Assembly: GCF_022747945.1 (NCBI RefSeq) | Contig: NZ_JALDST010000001.1 | Coordinates: 930,001-994,000, forward strand | DNA: 64,000 bases | Origin: Micromonospora sp. R77 | GTDB lineage: Bacteria > Actinomycetota > Actinomycetes > Mycobacteriales > Micromonosporaceae | Direction: 5' to 3' | Shown: piece after piece, positions 52,360 through 64,000 of the stretch | Position numbering within the stretch: the stretch's first letter is position 1 | Layout: each line of letters starts with the position of its first letter | Notes under the pieces: model-generated | Told to the model about the DNA's origin: nothing | The model's input: the letters and a program-made list of their open reading frames with translations, nothing else | Database searches by the model: none | Translations under genes and position numbers: made by a program

Positions 52360-54342
52360 ATGGACACACAGGTCGCCGACACGTTGCTGGGCTCGCTGAT
52401 CGACGGGCGCTACCGCATCCGCGGTCGCGTGGCGCGTGGCGGCATGGCGACCGTGTACACCGCCACCGACGAGCGCCTCGAGCGCACCGTGGCGGTCAAG
52501 ATCATTCATCCGACCCAGGCACCCGAGGCCCGCGCCCGGATGGCCGGTTTCGTGGAGCGGTTCACCGACGAGGCGAAGACCATCGCCCGGTTGACCCACC
52601 CGAACGTGGTCGCGGTCTACGACCAGGGAACCCACGACGGCCTGCCCTACCTGGTGATGGAGTACGTCCGCGGTCGCACCCTGCGCGACGTGCTCACCGA
52701 GCGGCGCCGGCTCGACCCGGACGAGGCGCTCGCGATCGCCGAGCAGATGCTCGCCGCGATCGCCGCCGCGCACCGCGCCGGCCTGGTGCACCGGGACGTC
52801 AAGCCGGAGAACGTACTGGTCGCCGAGGCACCCACCGGCGGCATGACCAGCCTGGTCGACAGCGTGGTCAAGGTGGCCGACTTCGGGCTGGCCCGGGCGG
52901 TCGAGGCGAGCTCCGAGGAGGAGAACGGCAACCAGCTGATGGCGACCGTGGCGTACGTCGCTCCGGAGTTGGTCACCGAGGGCCGCGCGGACGCCCGCAC
53001 CGACGTCTACTCGGCCGGCATCGTGCTGTTCGAGATGCTCACCGGCCGGGTGCCCTACGACGGGGACCGGCCGGTGGACGTGGCCTGGCAGCACGTCGAC
53101 CGGGACGTGCCGGCGCCCTCCACGCTGGTGCCCGCGCTGCCGAGGTCGCTGGACGACCTGGTCGGCCGGGCCACCCGGCGGGACCCGGGCGCCCGGCCCG
53201 CCGACGCCGGCGCGCTGCTGGCGCAGGTGCAGGTGGCCCGCGACGAACTGGGCGCCGCCAACTCGCACACCGCCGTGCTGCGCCGGGTCGGCGACGCCAC
53301 CGCGGTGGCCGAGCCCACCATGGTGGTGTCCGCCGTGCGTCCCGTCGAGCGGCCTGCCTGGGCCCGGCTGCCGGAGGGTGACGGGCAGCGTCCGCACCGC
53401 CGCCGGGCCGGTGGGGAGGACGCCGGCCTCGGCACCCGGCTGGCCGGTCTGCGTACCCGGGTGATGGGCTCGCCCCGCGGCCGGCTGGCGGTCGCCGCGG
53501 CGGCCGTGGCGCTCGGCCTGGTGGCCGCGCTCGGCGGCTGGTGGTTCGGGGTGGGCCGCTACACGGTCGCCCCGCAACTGGTGAGCCTGACCAAGGCCGA
53601 CGCCGAGGCGCGGGCGGCGCGGGCCGGTTTCACCCTGACCTACGCCGATCCCCGGTACGACGAGAAGACGCCCAAGGACACCGTGCTCGGCCAGCAGCCG
53701 GCGTCGGCGGCTCGGATCGTCAAGGGCGGCACGATCACCCTCACCCTCTCCCTCGGCCCGGAGCGGCTGCCCGTGCCGGACGTGGTGGGCAAGGACTTCG
53801 AGCTGGCCCAGGCCGAGTTGACCGACGCGAAGCTGGTGGCGGCGAAGGGCGCGGCGCGCTACGACGACAACCTGCCCGCGGGCGTGGTGCTGGGCACCGA
53901 CCCGAAGGTGGGCACGTCGGTCAAGCCGGGCACGAAGATCACCCTGGTGCTGAGCAAGGGCCGGGCGCCGATCACCGTGCCGAACCTGGTCGGCAAGAAC
54001 GTCGCCGAGGCGCGGGCGACGCTGGCGCAGCTCGGCCTGACCCCGGTCGAGACGTACAAGGACTCGGACAAGCCGAAGGACGAGGTCCTCGGCCAGAGCC
54101 CTGCCGACGGCACCGGGGTCGAGAAGGGCACCCAGGTCAAGCTGGAACTCAGCAAGGGTCCGGCGCAGGTGGTCGTCCCCCGGGTCGTCGACCTGCCGTG
54201 TCAGCAGGCCAAGCAGACGCTGGAGAGCCAGGGCTTCCCGGTGACCATCCAGCTCAACCCCAACGGGGTGGCCCGCTTCCAGAACCCGGGCGAGAACTCG
54301 CAGGTGCCGCCGGGCACCCCGGTCACCCTGACCTGCCTGTGA
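52360..54342 (+). CDS. pknL: PASTA-domain serine/threonine protein kinase (PknL-like)
   Basis: 660 residues. The kinase domain is at about 15-275: glycine loop GRVARGGMATVY, VAVKI lysine, HRDVKPENVLV catalytic loop, DFG as DFGLARAVE, APE as APELVTEGRAD. A single membrane helix near 375-395 (LAVAAAAVALGLVAALGGWWF) leads to four extracellular PASTA repeats, e.g. VPNLVGKNVAEARATLAQLGL. It likely senses peptidoglycan fragments and signals on cell-wall growth, matching the dcw genes elsewhere in the window. The divergent Rv2175c-like gene supports PknL identity. The stop overlaps the next gene. Confidence 0.94.
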   Translation: MDTQVADTLLGSLIDGRYRIRGRVARGGMATVYTATDERLERTVAVKIIHPTQAPEARARMAGFVERFTDEAKTIARLTHPNVVAVYDQGTHDGLPYLVMEYVRGRTLRDVLTERRRLDPDEALAIAEQMLAAIAAAHRAGLVHRDVKPENVLVAEAPTGGMTSLVDSVVKVADFGLARAVEASSEEENGNQLMATVAYVAPELVTEGRADARTDVYSAGIVLFEMLTGRVPYDGDRPVDVAWQHVDRDVPAPSTLVPALPRSLDDLVGRATRRDPGARPADAGALLAQVQVARDELGAANSHTAVLRRVGDATAVAEPTMVVSAVRPVERPAWARLPEGDGQRPHRRRAGGEDAGLGTRLAGLRTRVMGSPRGRLAVAAAAVALGLVAALGGWWFGVGRYTVAPQLVSLTKADAEARAARAGFTLTYADPRYDEKTPKDTVLGQQPASAARIVKGGTITLTLSLGPERLPVPDVVGKDFELAQAELTDAKLVAAKGAARYDDNLPAGVVLGTDPKVGTSVKPGTKITLVLSKGRAPITVPNLVGKNVAEARATLAQLGLTPVETYKDSDKPKDEVLGQSPADGTGVEKGTQVKLELSKGPAQVVVPRVVDLPCQQAKQTLESQGFPVTIQLNPNGVARFQNPGENSQVPPGTPVTLTCL

Positions 54343-55202
54343 CCGGGCAGCAGCGGCGGGTCGGCTCGCACACGCCCACCTCGGGCGGCCTGGCCAGGGC
54401 GGTCCTGCCGTACGTCGAGGCGACCGGCTCCGAGGTGGTGCAGGTCTACGTCTCCAACTCGCGGGGCTGGGCGCTGCCCCCGGGCGATCCGGCCCAGGAC
54501 GCGCTGTTCCGGGACGGCTGCGGCGAGCGGGACGTGCCGGTCTACATCCACGCGTCGCTGCTGGTGAACCTCGGCTCCCCCACCCCGGACACGGTCGAGC
54601 GGTCGGCGGAGACCCTCGCGCACGCGCTGCGCCGGGGCGCGGCCATCGGCGCCCGGGGCGTGGTCTTCCACGCCGGCAGCGCCGTCGACGCGGGCCACGC
54701 CGACGCGGCGATGCGGCAGCTGCGGGAGGTGCTGCTGCCGCTGCTGGACGGCGCGGCGGCCACCGGCGGGCCGATGCTGCTGGTCGAGCCGAGTGCCGGC
54801 GGGGGCCGGTCACTGGCCTCCCGGGTGGAGCAGCTCGGCCCCTACCTGGACGCGGTGGACCGGCACCCCGGGCTCGGGGTCTGCTTCGACACCTGCCACG
54901 CCTGGGCGGCCGGGCACGACCTGGCCGCCGAGGGCGGCATGACGGCGACCCTGGACACCCTGGTGGCGACCGTCGGGCCGGGCCGGCTGCACCTGGTGCA
55001 CGCCAACGACTCGAAGGACCTGTGCGGCTCCACCCGGGACCGGCACGAGAACATCGGCAAGGGCACCATCGGCGAGCCGGCCTTCGCCGAACTGATGCGC
55101 CACCCCGCCACGGCAGGAATCCCGATCGTGGTGGAGACCCCCACGGAGAAGCACGTCGGCCACGCCGCCGACATAGCCACCCTCAAACGCCTCCACCCCT
55201 GA
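54339..55202 (+). CDS. nfo: Deoxyribonuclease IV (AP endonuclease, Nfo family)
   Basis: 287-residue TIM-barrel AP endonuclease that cuts abasic sites in DNA. Metal-binding motifs are present: GVVFHAGS, LLVEPSAGGG, GVCFDTCHAWAAGHD, LHLVHANDSKD, RHENIGKGTIG and IVVETPTEK. The GTG start at 54339 overlaps the pknL stop (GTGA), so it is coupled to the kinase, though the functional link is not obvious. No signal peptide. Confidence 0.93.
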   Translation: MTGQQRRVGSHTPTSGGLARAVLPYVEATGSEVVQVYVSNSRGWALPPGDPAQDALFRDGCGERDVPVYIHASLLVNLGSPTPDTVERSAETLAHALRRGAAIGARGVVFHAGSAVDAGHADAAMRQLREVLLPLLDGAAATGGPMLLVEPSAGGGRSLASRVEQLGPYLDAVDRHPGLGVCFDTCHAWAAGHDLAAEGGMTATLDTLVATVGPGRLHLVHANDSKDLCGSTRDRHENIGKGTIGEPAFAELMRHPATAGIPIVVETPTEKHVGHAADIATLKRLHP

Positions 55203-55241
55203 CCCACCCCGCCCACCCCCGGCCCCCGGCCCCCGAATGTT

Positions 55242-55295
55242 GATCAAGAGGTTTGCGTCACCCAGGCCGCGCAGCCTGACGCAAACCTCTTGATC
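55242..55295. terminator. Perfect 19-bp hairpin between convergent genes, GATCA-bounded
   Basis: GATCAAGAGGTTTGCGTCA (55242-55260) is perfectly inverted at 55277-55295 with a 16-nt loop, between the nfo and threonine aldolase stops. There is no T-tract. It shares the GATCA boundary with hairpins at 41116 and 51717. Confidence 0.75.
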
Positions 55296-55328
55296 GACAA
55301 GGCGAGGGGCAGCGGGAGCGCCGGGGGG

Positions 55329-58396
<3,068 letters not shown>

Positions 58397-58535
58397 CGGT
58401 CGTCCCATGAGCGGCGAGTGTGTCACACCGCCGGCGGACCGGGCAGGGGCCCCCGGCCGGTGCCCGCGCAGCCGGGCGGGGAGGGACCGGTGCGTGGTCC
58501 CTCCCCGCCGTGTGGGTGGTGCGTCGGCGCTCGGC

Positions 58536-60179
<1,644 letters not shown>

Positions 60180-60201
60180 GTGGCGTCTCCCCAAACAGTT
60201 A

Positions 60202-60257
60202 GGAAACTTTCCAGATTGATTGCTGAGACGCTACTCACGGCGTCATCACTTAGTCAA
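60202..60257 (-). promoter_or_regulatory. Chitinase promoter and GGAAAGTTTCC dyad
   Basis: Minus-strand TTGACT (60257-60252), an 18-bp spacer and TAGCGT (60233-60228) make a good vegetative-type promoter. Downstream, in the 5' untranslated region, lies the perfect 11-bp dyad GGAAAGTTTCC (60212-60202), flanked by AT-richer DNA. A repressor-type operator is a reasonable guess; the regulator is unknown. Confidence 0.6.
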
Positions 60258-60322
60258 GATGTGCATCCGTCGATTTCTCCGGCTGCCGCCGACCCGCCGC
60301 TCCCGGCGCGTAGCCTCGCCCC

Positions 60323-60811
60323 ATGAGCGTTTTCGACATCGAGATCGACGCCCTCTCGGGCGGTCCCGCGGACCTCGCGCGCTACCGCGGCCGGGCGCTG
60401 CTGGTGGTCAACGTCGCCTCCCGCTGCGGCCTGACCCCGCAGTACGCCCTCCTGCAGGCCCTGGCCGAGGAGTACGCCGACCGCGGCCTGACCGTGCTCG
60501 GGGTGCCGTGCAACCAGTTCGGCGGCCAGGAGCCCGGCACGGCCGACGAGATCAGCGACTTCTGCCAGGTCAACTATGGCGTGACCTTCCCGCTGACGGA
60601 GAAGGTGGACGTCAACGGGCCGGACCGGCACCCGCTCTACACGGCCCTGGTGTCCACCCCGGACGCCGACGGGCACACCGGGGACATCCGGTGGAACTTC
60701 GAGAAGTTCCTGGTCGCGCCCGACGGCACGGTGGCGGCCCGGTTCGCCCCGACGGTCGCCCCGGACGACCCGCAGCTGCGCGCCGCGGTCGAGAAGGTCC
60801 TGCCGGCCTGA
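60323..60811 (+). CDS. Glutathione peroxidase-family thiol peroxidase
   Basis: 162-residue cysteine-type GPx. The catalytic tetrad is visible: peroxidatic Cys in VNVASRCGLTPQY (no selenocysteine), Gln/Asn in PCNQFGGQEPGT, and Trp in IRWNFEKFLV. A resolving Cys may be that in ISDFCQVNYG. Actinobacteria lack glutathione, so thioredoxin or mycothiol/mycoredoxin is the likely reductant. It faces the chitinase promoter divergently (143 bp) and converges on the GH44 gene with a shared terminator. Confidence 0.94.
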   Translation: MSVFDIEIDALSGGPADLARYRGRALLVVNVASRCGLTPQYALLQALAEEYADRGLTVLGVPCNQFGGQEPGTADEISDFCQVNYGVTFPLTEKVDVNGPDRHPLYTALVSTPDADGHTGDIRWNFEKFLVAPDGTVAARFAPTVAPDDPQLRAAVEKVLPA

Positions 60812-60834
60812 CCGACGGGCCGGGACGGAACAGG

Positions 60835-60870
60835 GACGGGCCCGGGGCGTCGCCGCGCCCCGGGCCCGTC
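60835..60870. terminator. 15-bp hairpin shared by convergent gpx and GH44 genes
   Basis: GACGGGCCCGGGGCG (60835-60849) is perfectly inverted at 60856-60870 with a 6-nt loop TCGCCG. It lies between the stops at 60811 and 60884. Very stable, no T-tract. Confidence 0.75.
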
Positions 60871-60883
60871 GGCCGGTCTCCGG

Positions 60884-63160
60884 TCAGCCGCAGCGCTGAC
60901 CGTTGAGGGTGAAGGCGGTCGGCGCCGGGTTGCTGCCGGTCCAGGTGCCGTTGAAGCCGATGCTGGTGGTGGCGCCGGGGGCGAGCCGGCCGTTGTAGCT
61001 GAGGTTCTCCGCGGTGACGCCCACCCCGCTCTGCTTCCAGGTCGCCGACCAGCCCTGGCCGACCTGCTGCCCGGCGGTCGGGAAGTCGAAGCCGAGCTTC
61101 CAGCCGTCGATCGCGGTGCTGCCGGTGTTCTTGATCGTCACGGTGGCGGTGAAGCCGCCCGGCCAGCTGTTCGCCGCGTAGCTCACCGCGCAGCCGCCGG
61201 TCGGGGTGGTCGCCGGCGCGGTCCGCACGACCACGCCGGGCGAGGCCGCCGAGACGTTGCCCGCCGCGTCCCGCGCGGTCACCACGAAGGTGTACGAGGT
61301 GTCCGCCGTGAGCCCGGTGACGGTGTACGCGGTGCCGGTGGCGCTGCCGACCTTCACCGGGCCCGAGGCGTCCACGCGGTGCACGTCGTACCCGGTGACG
61401 CCGACGTTGTCGGTGGCCGGCGCCCAGCTCAGTGCCACGCTGTCGCTGGTGACCGTGCCGACCGTCGGCTTACCGGGGGCGGTGGGCGCCTGGGTGTCAC
61501 CGGGCGTGGTGCCGCGCGGCAGCACCAGGTGGGTGATCGAGTTGGCCGGGAAGGTGGCGGTGAAGCCGGTGGCGGTCACCGGCTGGTCGGCCTGCCGGAC
61601 GACGCCGGCCAGGTTCGCCGCGCTGTAGCGGTAGACCTGGGCCGTGCCGGCCGACGCTCCGGTGAGCGCGACCGGGCTGGTCAGGTCGTCACCGGACTTG
61701 TTGACGACGACCAGGGTGAGCGCCTTGTCGCTGGCGCGCTCGGCCGCGTACACGGCGAGCTTCTCCTGGTCGGCGCTGGTGGCCCGGACGGAGGTCTCGC
61801 CGAACGCGCCGCCGGCGCCGTCGTAGTTGCGGTAGATCCGGAAGGCGTTAGCGACCGGCTGGTCGGACTTCGGCGCGGTCCACAGGTTGGCCAGGTCCAG
61901 GCCCTCCCGGCCGAAGATGCCGAGCACGTCCGCCTCGGCCAGCGCCCCGTTCATCGACCCGTACGCGCCCCAGTTGTACTCGGTCATCGCGATCTTCGTG
62001 CCCGGGTAGTGCTGGTCGACCAGCTCGCGCATCCGGGGGATGAACCGGACCGGCTTGTTGATCCAGCTCTCGTCCACGTAGGTCGGGTCCCAGAGCTGCC
62101 GGGTGGAGCGCAGCCGCAGCGCCTGGGTGGTCGCGTCGCCGGCCGCGTCGCCGAACACGCCGGACTGCTGCGGGTAGAGGTGGATGTCGAAGTAGTCCAG
62201 GATGCGGGTGCCGTGCTGCTGCTCGTAGGCGCGCATCTGGTCCAGGTACCACGGGCCGAGGTCCTGGCCGCCGTGCGCCGCCTTGTCCGGCGGGTTCGAC
62301 CAGCACCCGGTACGCGAGCAGGTGTCCTGGTCCAGGCCGGAGTAGAAGATCGAGTTGAGCCCCCAGCCGACCGGGCCGAGGGTCTTCGCCTGCGGGTCGG
62401 CGGCCTTGATCGCCGCGGCGTACTGGTAGGTGCGGTCGCGCAGTTCGTCGTAGCCGAGGCCGGTCGGCCGGACGTCCCGGTGGGTGGAGTGCCACAGGTC
62501 CGGCTCGTTGTCCAGGTTGTAGAACTGGACACCACCGTTCGCCGCCGAGCCGAACTGTCCCTTGAGGTGGGTCATCCAGTCGGTGACGTACTCCGGGCCG
62601 ACCGCGACGCTGGTGTCCTTCGGGTCGTTGCCGGTCACCAGGCTGCCGTCCGGCTTCTTCCCGTTGCCGCAGTCGGGCGACCACGGGTCGGTGGACTGCT
62701 GGGCGCCGTACTTGGCGACGCTGAAGGCACAGGCCTTCGCCCGATCCTTGGCCACCCAGCCGATCATCGGCACGGTCATGATCGTCGCGGTGCCGGTGGC
62801 CTTGTTCTCGGCCACGAACCGGTCGGTCTCCGAGCCCTTGGGCAGGCTCGCCGGGTCAGGGTTGTCGTTGGGGATGTTCTCGAAGTACCAGTCACCGGCC
62901 CGGTTGCTGGTGTCGGCACGGAAGTTGTAGCGGGTGGTGGCGTTGCCGCCGTAGCGGTCCACCGGCAGCCGGAGGTCCCGGGCCAGGGCCTCGTCGGCGA
63001 AGTTCATGCCGTAGATGTAGGGGCTGATCTGGTGCCGACCCGTGGTGGCGTCGACGGTCAGGGCCGGTCCGGGGCCGGCGGCCAGGGCGGGTGCGGGCAG
63101 GGCCAGGCCGCCGAGCGCGACGACCAGGGTGACCGGGAGCAGTGCTGTGGTGGGACGCAC
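60884..63160 (-). CDS. Secreted GH44 endoglucanase with FnIII and CBM2 domains
   Basis: 758 residues. Signal peptide (LLPVTLVVALGGLALPAPALA); GH44 catalytic domain at about 35-540 with SPYIYGMNFADEAL, the acid/base in FYNLDNEPDLW and the nucleophile in IAMTEYNWGAYG; fibronectin type III module (APGKPTVGTVTSDSVALSW to VVVRT); C-terminal CBM2 (CAVSYAANSWPGGFTATVTIKN to NGQRCG). Cuts cellulose, xyloglucan or related beta-glucans outside the cell. The GTG at 63160 follows GAGAGGAAAG. A CebR-like operator lies 36 bp upstream. Confidence 0.94.
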   Translation of the reverse strand: MRPTTALLPVTLVVALGGLALPAPALAAGPGPALTVDATTGRHQISPYIYGMNFADEALARDLRLPVDRYGGNATTRYNFRADTSNRAGDWYFENIPNDNPDPASLPKGSETDRFVAENKATGTATIMTVPMIGWVAKDRAKACAFSVAKYGAQQSTDPWSPDCGNGKKPDGSLVTGNDPKDTSVAVGPEYVTDWMTHLKGQFGSAANGGVQFYNLDNEPDLWHSTHRDVRPTGLGYDELRDRTYQYAAAIKAADPQAKTLGPVGWGLNSIFYSGLDQDTCSRTGCWSNPPDKAAHGGQDLGPWYLDQMRAYEQQHGTRILDYFDIHLYPQQSGVFGDAAGDATTQALRLRSTRQLWDPTYVDESWINKPVRFIPRMRELVDQHYPGTKIAMTEYNWGAYGSMNGALAEADVLGIFGREGLDLANLWTAPKSDQPVANAFRIYRNYDGAGGAFGETSVRATSADQEKLAVYAAERASDKALTLVVVNKSGDDLTSPVALTGASAGTAQVYRYSAANLAGVVRQADQPVTATGFTATFPANSITHLVLPRGTTPGDTQAPTAPGKPTVGTVTSDSVALSWAPATDNVGVTGYDVHRVDASGPVKVGSATGTAYTVTGLTADTSYTFVVTARDAAGNVSAASPGVVVRTAPATTPTGGCAVSYAANSWPGGFTATVTIKNTGSTAIDGWKLGFDFPTAGQQVGQGWSATWKQSGVGVTAENLSYNGRLAPGATTSIGFNGTWTGSNPAPTAFTLNGQRCG

Positions 63161-63195
63161 GAGCTTTCCTCTCGGGGTTGATCGGAGCTCGCCGA

Positions 63196-63209
63196 TGGGA
63201 GCGCTTCCA
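63196..63209. promoter_or_regulatory. CebR-like operator upstream of the GH44 gene
   Basis: TGGGAGCGCTTCCA differs by one base from the palindromic CebR operator TGGGAGCGCTCCCA, which controls cellulose use in streptomycetes through a cellobiose-responsive LacI-family repressor. It lies just downstream of a possible minus-strand promoter (-35 TTGACC at 63239-63234, -10 TGATCC at 63217-63212) and 36 bp before the gene. Confidence 0.7.
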
Positions 63210-63333
63210 CAGGATCACGCTTTCCCGCACTCCGGTCAATCCCGTCCGGCCCCACCCGGACCCCGTCGACACGCTTCGATCACCGCTGTTCAGGCGGTTT
63301 GCGCCGGAGGATTTTTTTTGCGGCCACGCGGAC

Positions 63334-63365
63334 GGGCCGCGCCGACCCGCAGGTCGACGCGGCCC
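63334..63365 (-). terminator. Hairpin after the SGNH hydrolase gene
   Basis: 14-bp arms (63334-63347 and 63352-63365, one mismatch) with a 4-nt loop lie 15 bp beyond the stop at 63381 on the minus strand. An eight-T run on the plus strand (63312-63319) lies nearby but is in the wrong orientation for this transcript. Confidence 0.55.
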
Positions 63366-63380
63366 GGAGCCGGCCGACGG

Positions 63381-64000
63381 TCAGCCGGCGGCGTTGCGGA
63401 AGACCGGGTAGTAGCCACCGGACTGCCCGGCGGCGGTCGGGTGGTAGGAGATGCCGATGTTCAGGTAGTTCAGCGCGTGCAGCCACTTGGTGCCGTAGCT
63501 GCACAGCTGGTGACCGACGAAGATCGACCGGACGTCGGCGAAGGTGAAGCCGGCCGAGCCGGCGGCGGTCCGGGTGATGTCGTCCACCAGGTTGATGCCC
63601 TCGTTGATCTTCGCGCGGGAGGTCGCGCTGAGCCCGGCGCAGAGCGTGCCGAGCTGGTAGAAGACCGGGTAGCCGACGACCACGACCCGCGCGGAGGGCG
63701 ACCGGGAGCGGATCCCGTTGTAGACGTTCGCGAGCCGGGTGGCCAGGAAGCTGCGGGCGTTGTTCTCCGCCGTCTGCACGGCGGCCACGCACGCGGTCTC
63801 CCCCTGCAGCACGCAGGTGGTCATGATGCTGGCGAAGCCGACGTCGTTGCCGCCGATGGTGACGCTGACCAGGGTGGTGGTCGAGGAGAGCGCGGAGAGC
63901 TGGTTGTTGATGACGTCGCTGGTGGTCGCCCCGGAGCACGCCACCGAGCGGTAGGAGGCGGGCTTGATGTTGGCGTTGTAGAGCGCCGGATAGGCGTTGG
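63381..64000 (-). CDS. SGNH/GDSL-family secreted esterase or lipase (5' end outside window)
   Basis: About 206 C-terminal residues are visible; the signal peptide and nucleophile GDS block lie beyond the edge. Typical SGNH blocks follow: ASYRSVACSGATTSDVINNQL, then block III VTIGGNDVGFASIMTTC, ARVVVVGYPVFYQL, and the catalytic His in GISYHPTAAGQSGGYYPVF. Cysteine pairs (TTCVLQGETAC; LCAGL ... QLCSYG) suit a secreted Streptomyces scabies esterase/lipase-like enzyme. Probably hydrolyses ester-linked lipid or polymer substrates. Confidence 0.9.
   Translation of the reverse strand, partial: NAYPALYNANIKPASYRSVACSGATTSDVINNQLSALSSTTTLVSVTIGGNDVGFASIMTTCVLQGETACVAAVQTAENNARSFLATRLANVYNGIRSRSPSARVVVVGYPVFYQLGTLCAGLSATSRAKINEGINLVDDITRTAAGSAGFTFADVRSIFVGHQLCSYGTKWLHALNYLNIGISYHPTAAGQSGGYYPVFRNAAG

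Overview
The window is very GC-rich DNA coded densely on both strands, with many one- to four-base start/stop overlaps. Gene content points to a filamentous actinobacterium of the Micromonosporaceae (Micromonospora or a close relative). The pointers are an actinobacterial-type cell-division (dcw) cluster, MurT/GatD, a PASTA kinase beside an Rv2175c-like regulator, the imuA-imuB-dnaE2 mutagenesis cassette, a class II DAHP synthase, and secreted chitinase and GH44 cellulase with CBM2 domains.

Layout. 1-11000: dcw cluster on the minus strand (mraZ-rsmH-ftsL-ftsI-murE-murF-mraY-ftsW-murG). murD is absent from its usual place between mraY and ftsW, and a hairpin with a T-tract stands there instead. 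11000-14650: divergent murT-gatD, tightly coupled to a DedA/VTT membrane protein and an APH-like protein; MraZ-box-like repeats point both ways between the two operons. 14650-18400: two-component system divergent from an ABC transporter. 18440-21430: leuS behind an attenuator with a Leu-rich leader peptide. 21660-26500: moxR-DUF58-transglutaminase trio. 26770-30690: DUF3040 protein, DNA polymerase IV, a phosphatase-superfamily enzyme, a methyltransferase and an unlisted 59-residue protein. 30780-38210: SOS mutasome (dnaE2, imuB, imuA, HEPN protein) behind a LexA-type box, with an AT-richer 96-bp inverted-repeat element and an 18-bp tandem array between imuB and dnaE2. 38380-41150: flavin electron-transfer operon. 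41240-47160: DUF664 and YbaK proteins, then a carotenoid-tailoring run (CrtA-like, GNAT, CruF, CruG, CrtI-like). 47300-51675: CDP-alcohol phosphatidyltransferase, metF, a badly frameshifted XRE regulator, polyprenyl synthase. 51800-57820: Rv2175c-like regulator, pknL, endonuclease IV, threonine aldolase, DAHP synthase. 57900-64000: lipoprotein and secreted polysaccharide-degrading enzymes, glutathione peroxidase and a partial SGNH hydrolase.

Quality. At least eleven genes, including the normally essential murE, ftsI and ftsL, read correctly only if one or more single-base shifts are allowed. Several shifts are repaired by adding one base to a G or C run. This looks like systematic indel error in the source sequence, so most such genes are annotated as full genes with apparent frameshifts. 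The XRE regulator could be genuinely decayed.

How it fits together. The first 14 kb builds, amidates and possibly recycles lipid-linked peptidoglycan precursors, and may share MraZ control. The mutasome genes form one DNA-damage-inducible unit. The carotenoid run tailors acyclic carotenoids made from isoprenoid precursors, which the polyprenyl synthase at 50593 could supply. The last 6 kb is a polysaccharide-degradation region with recognisable operator candidates. All calls rest on reading the sequence; no database search was run.
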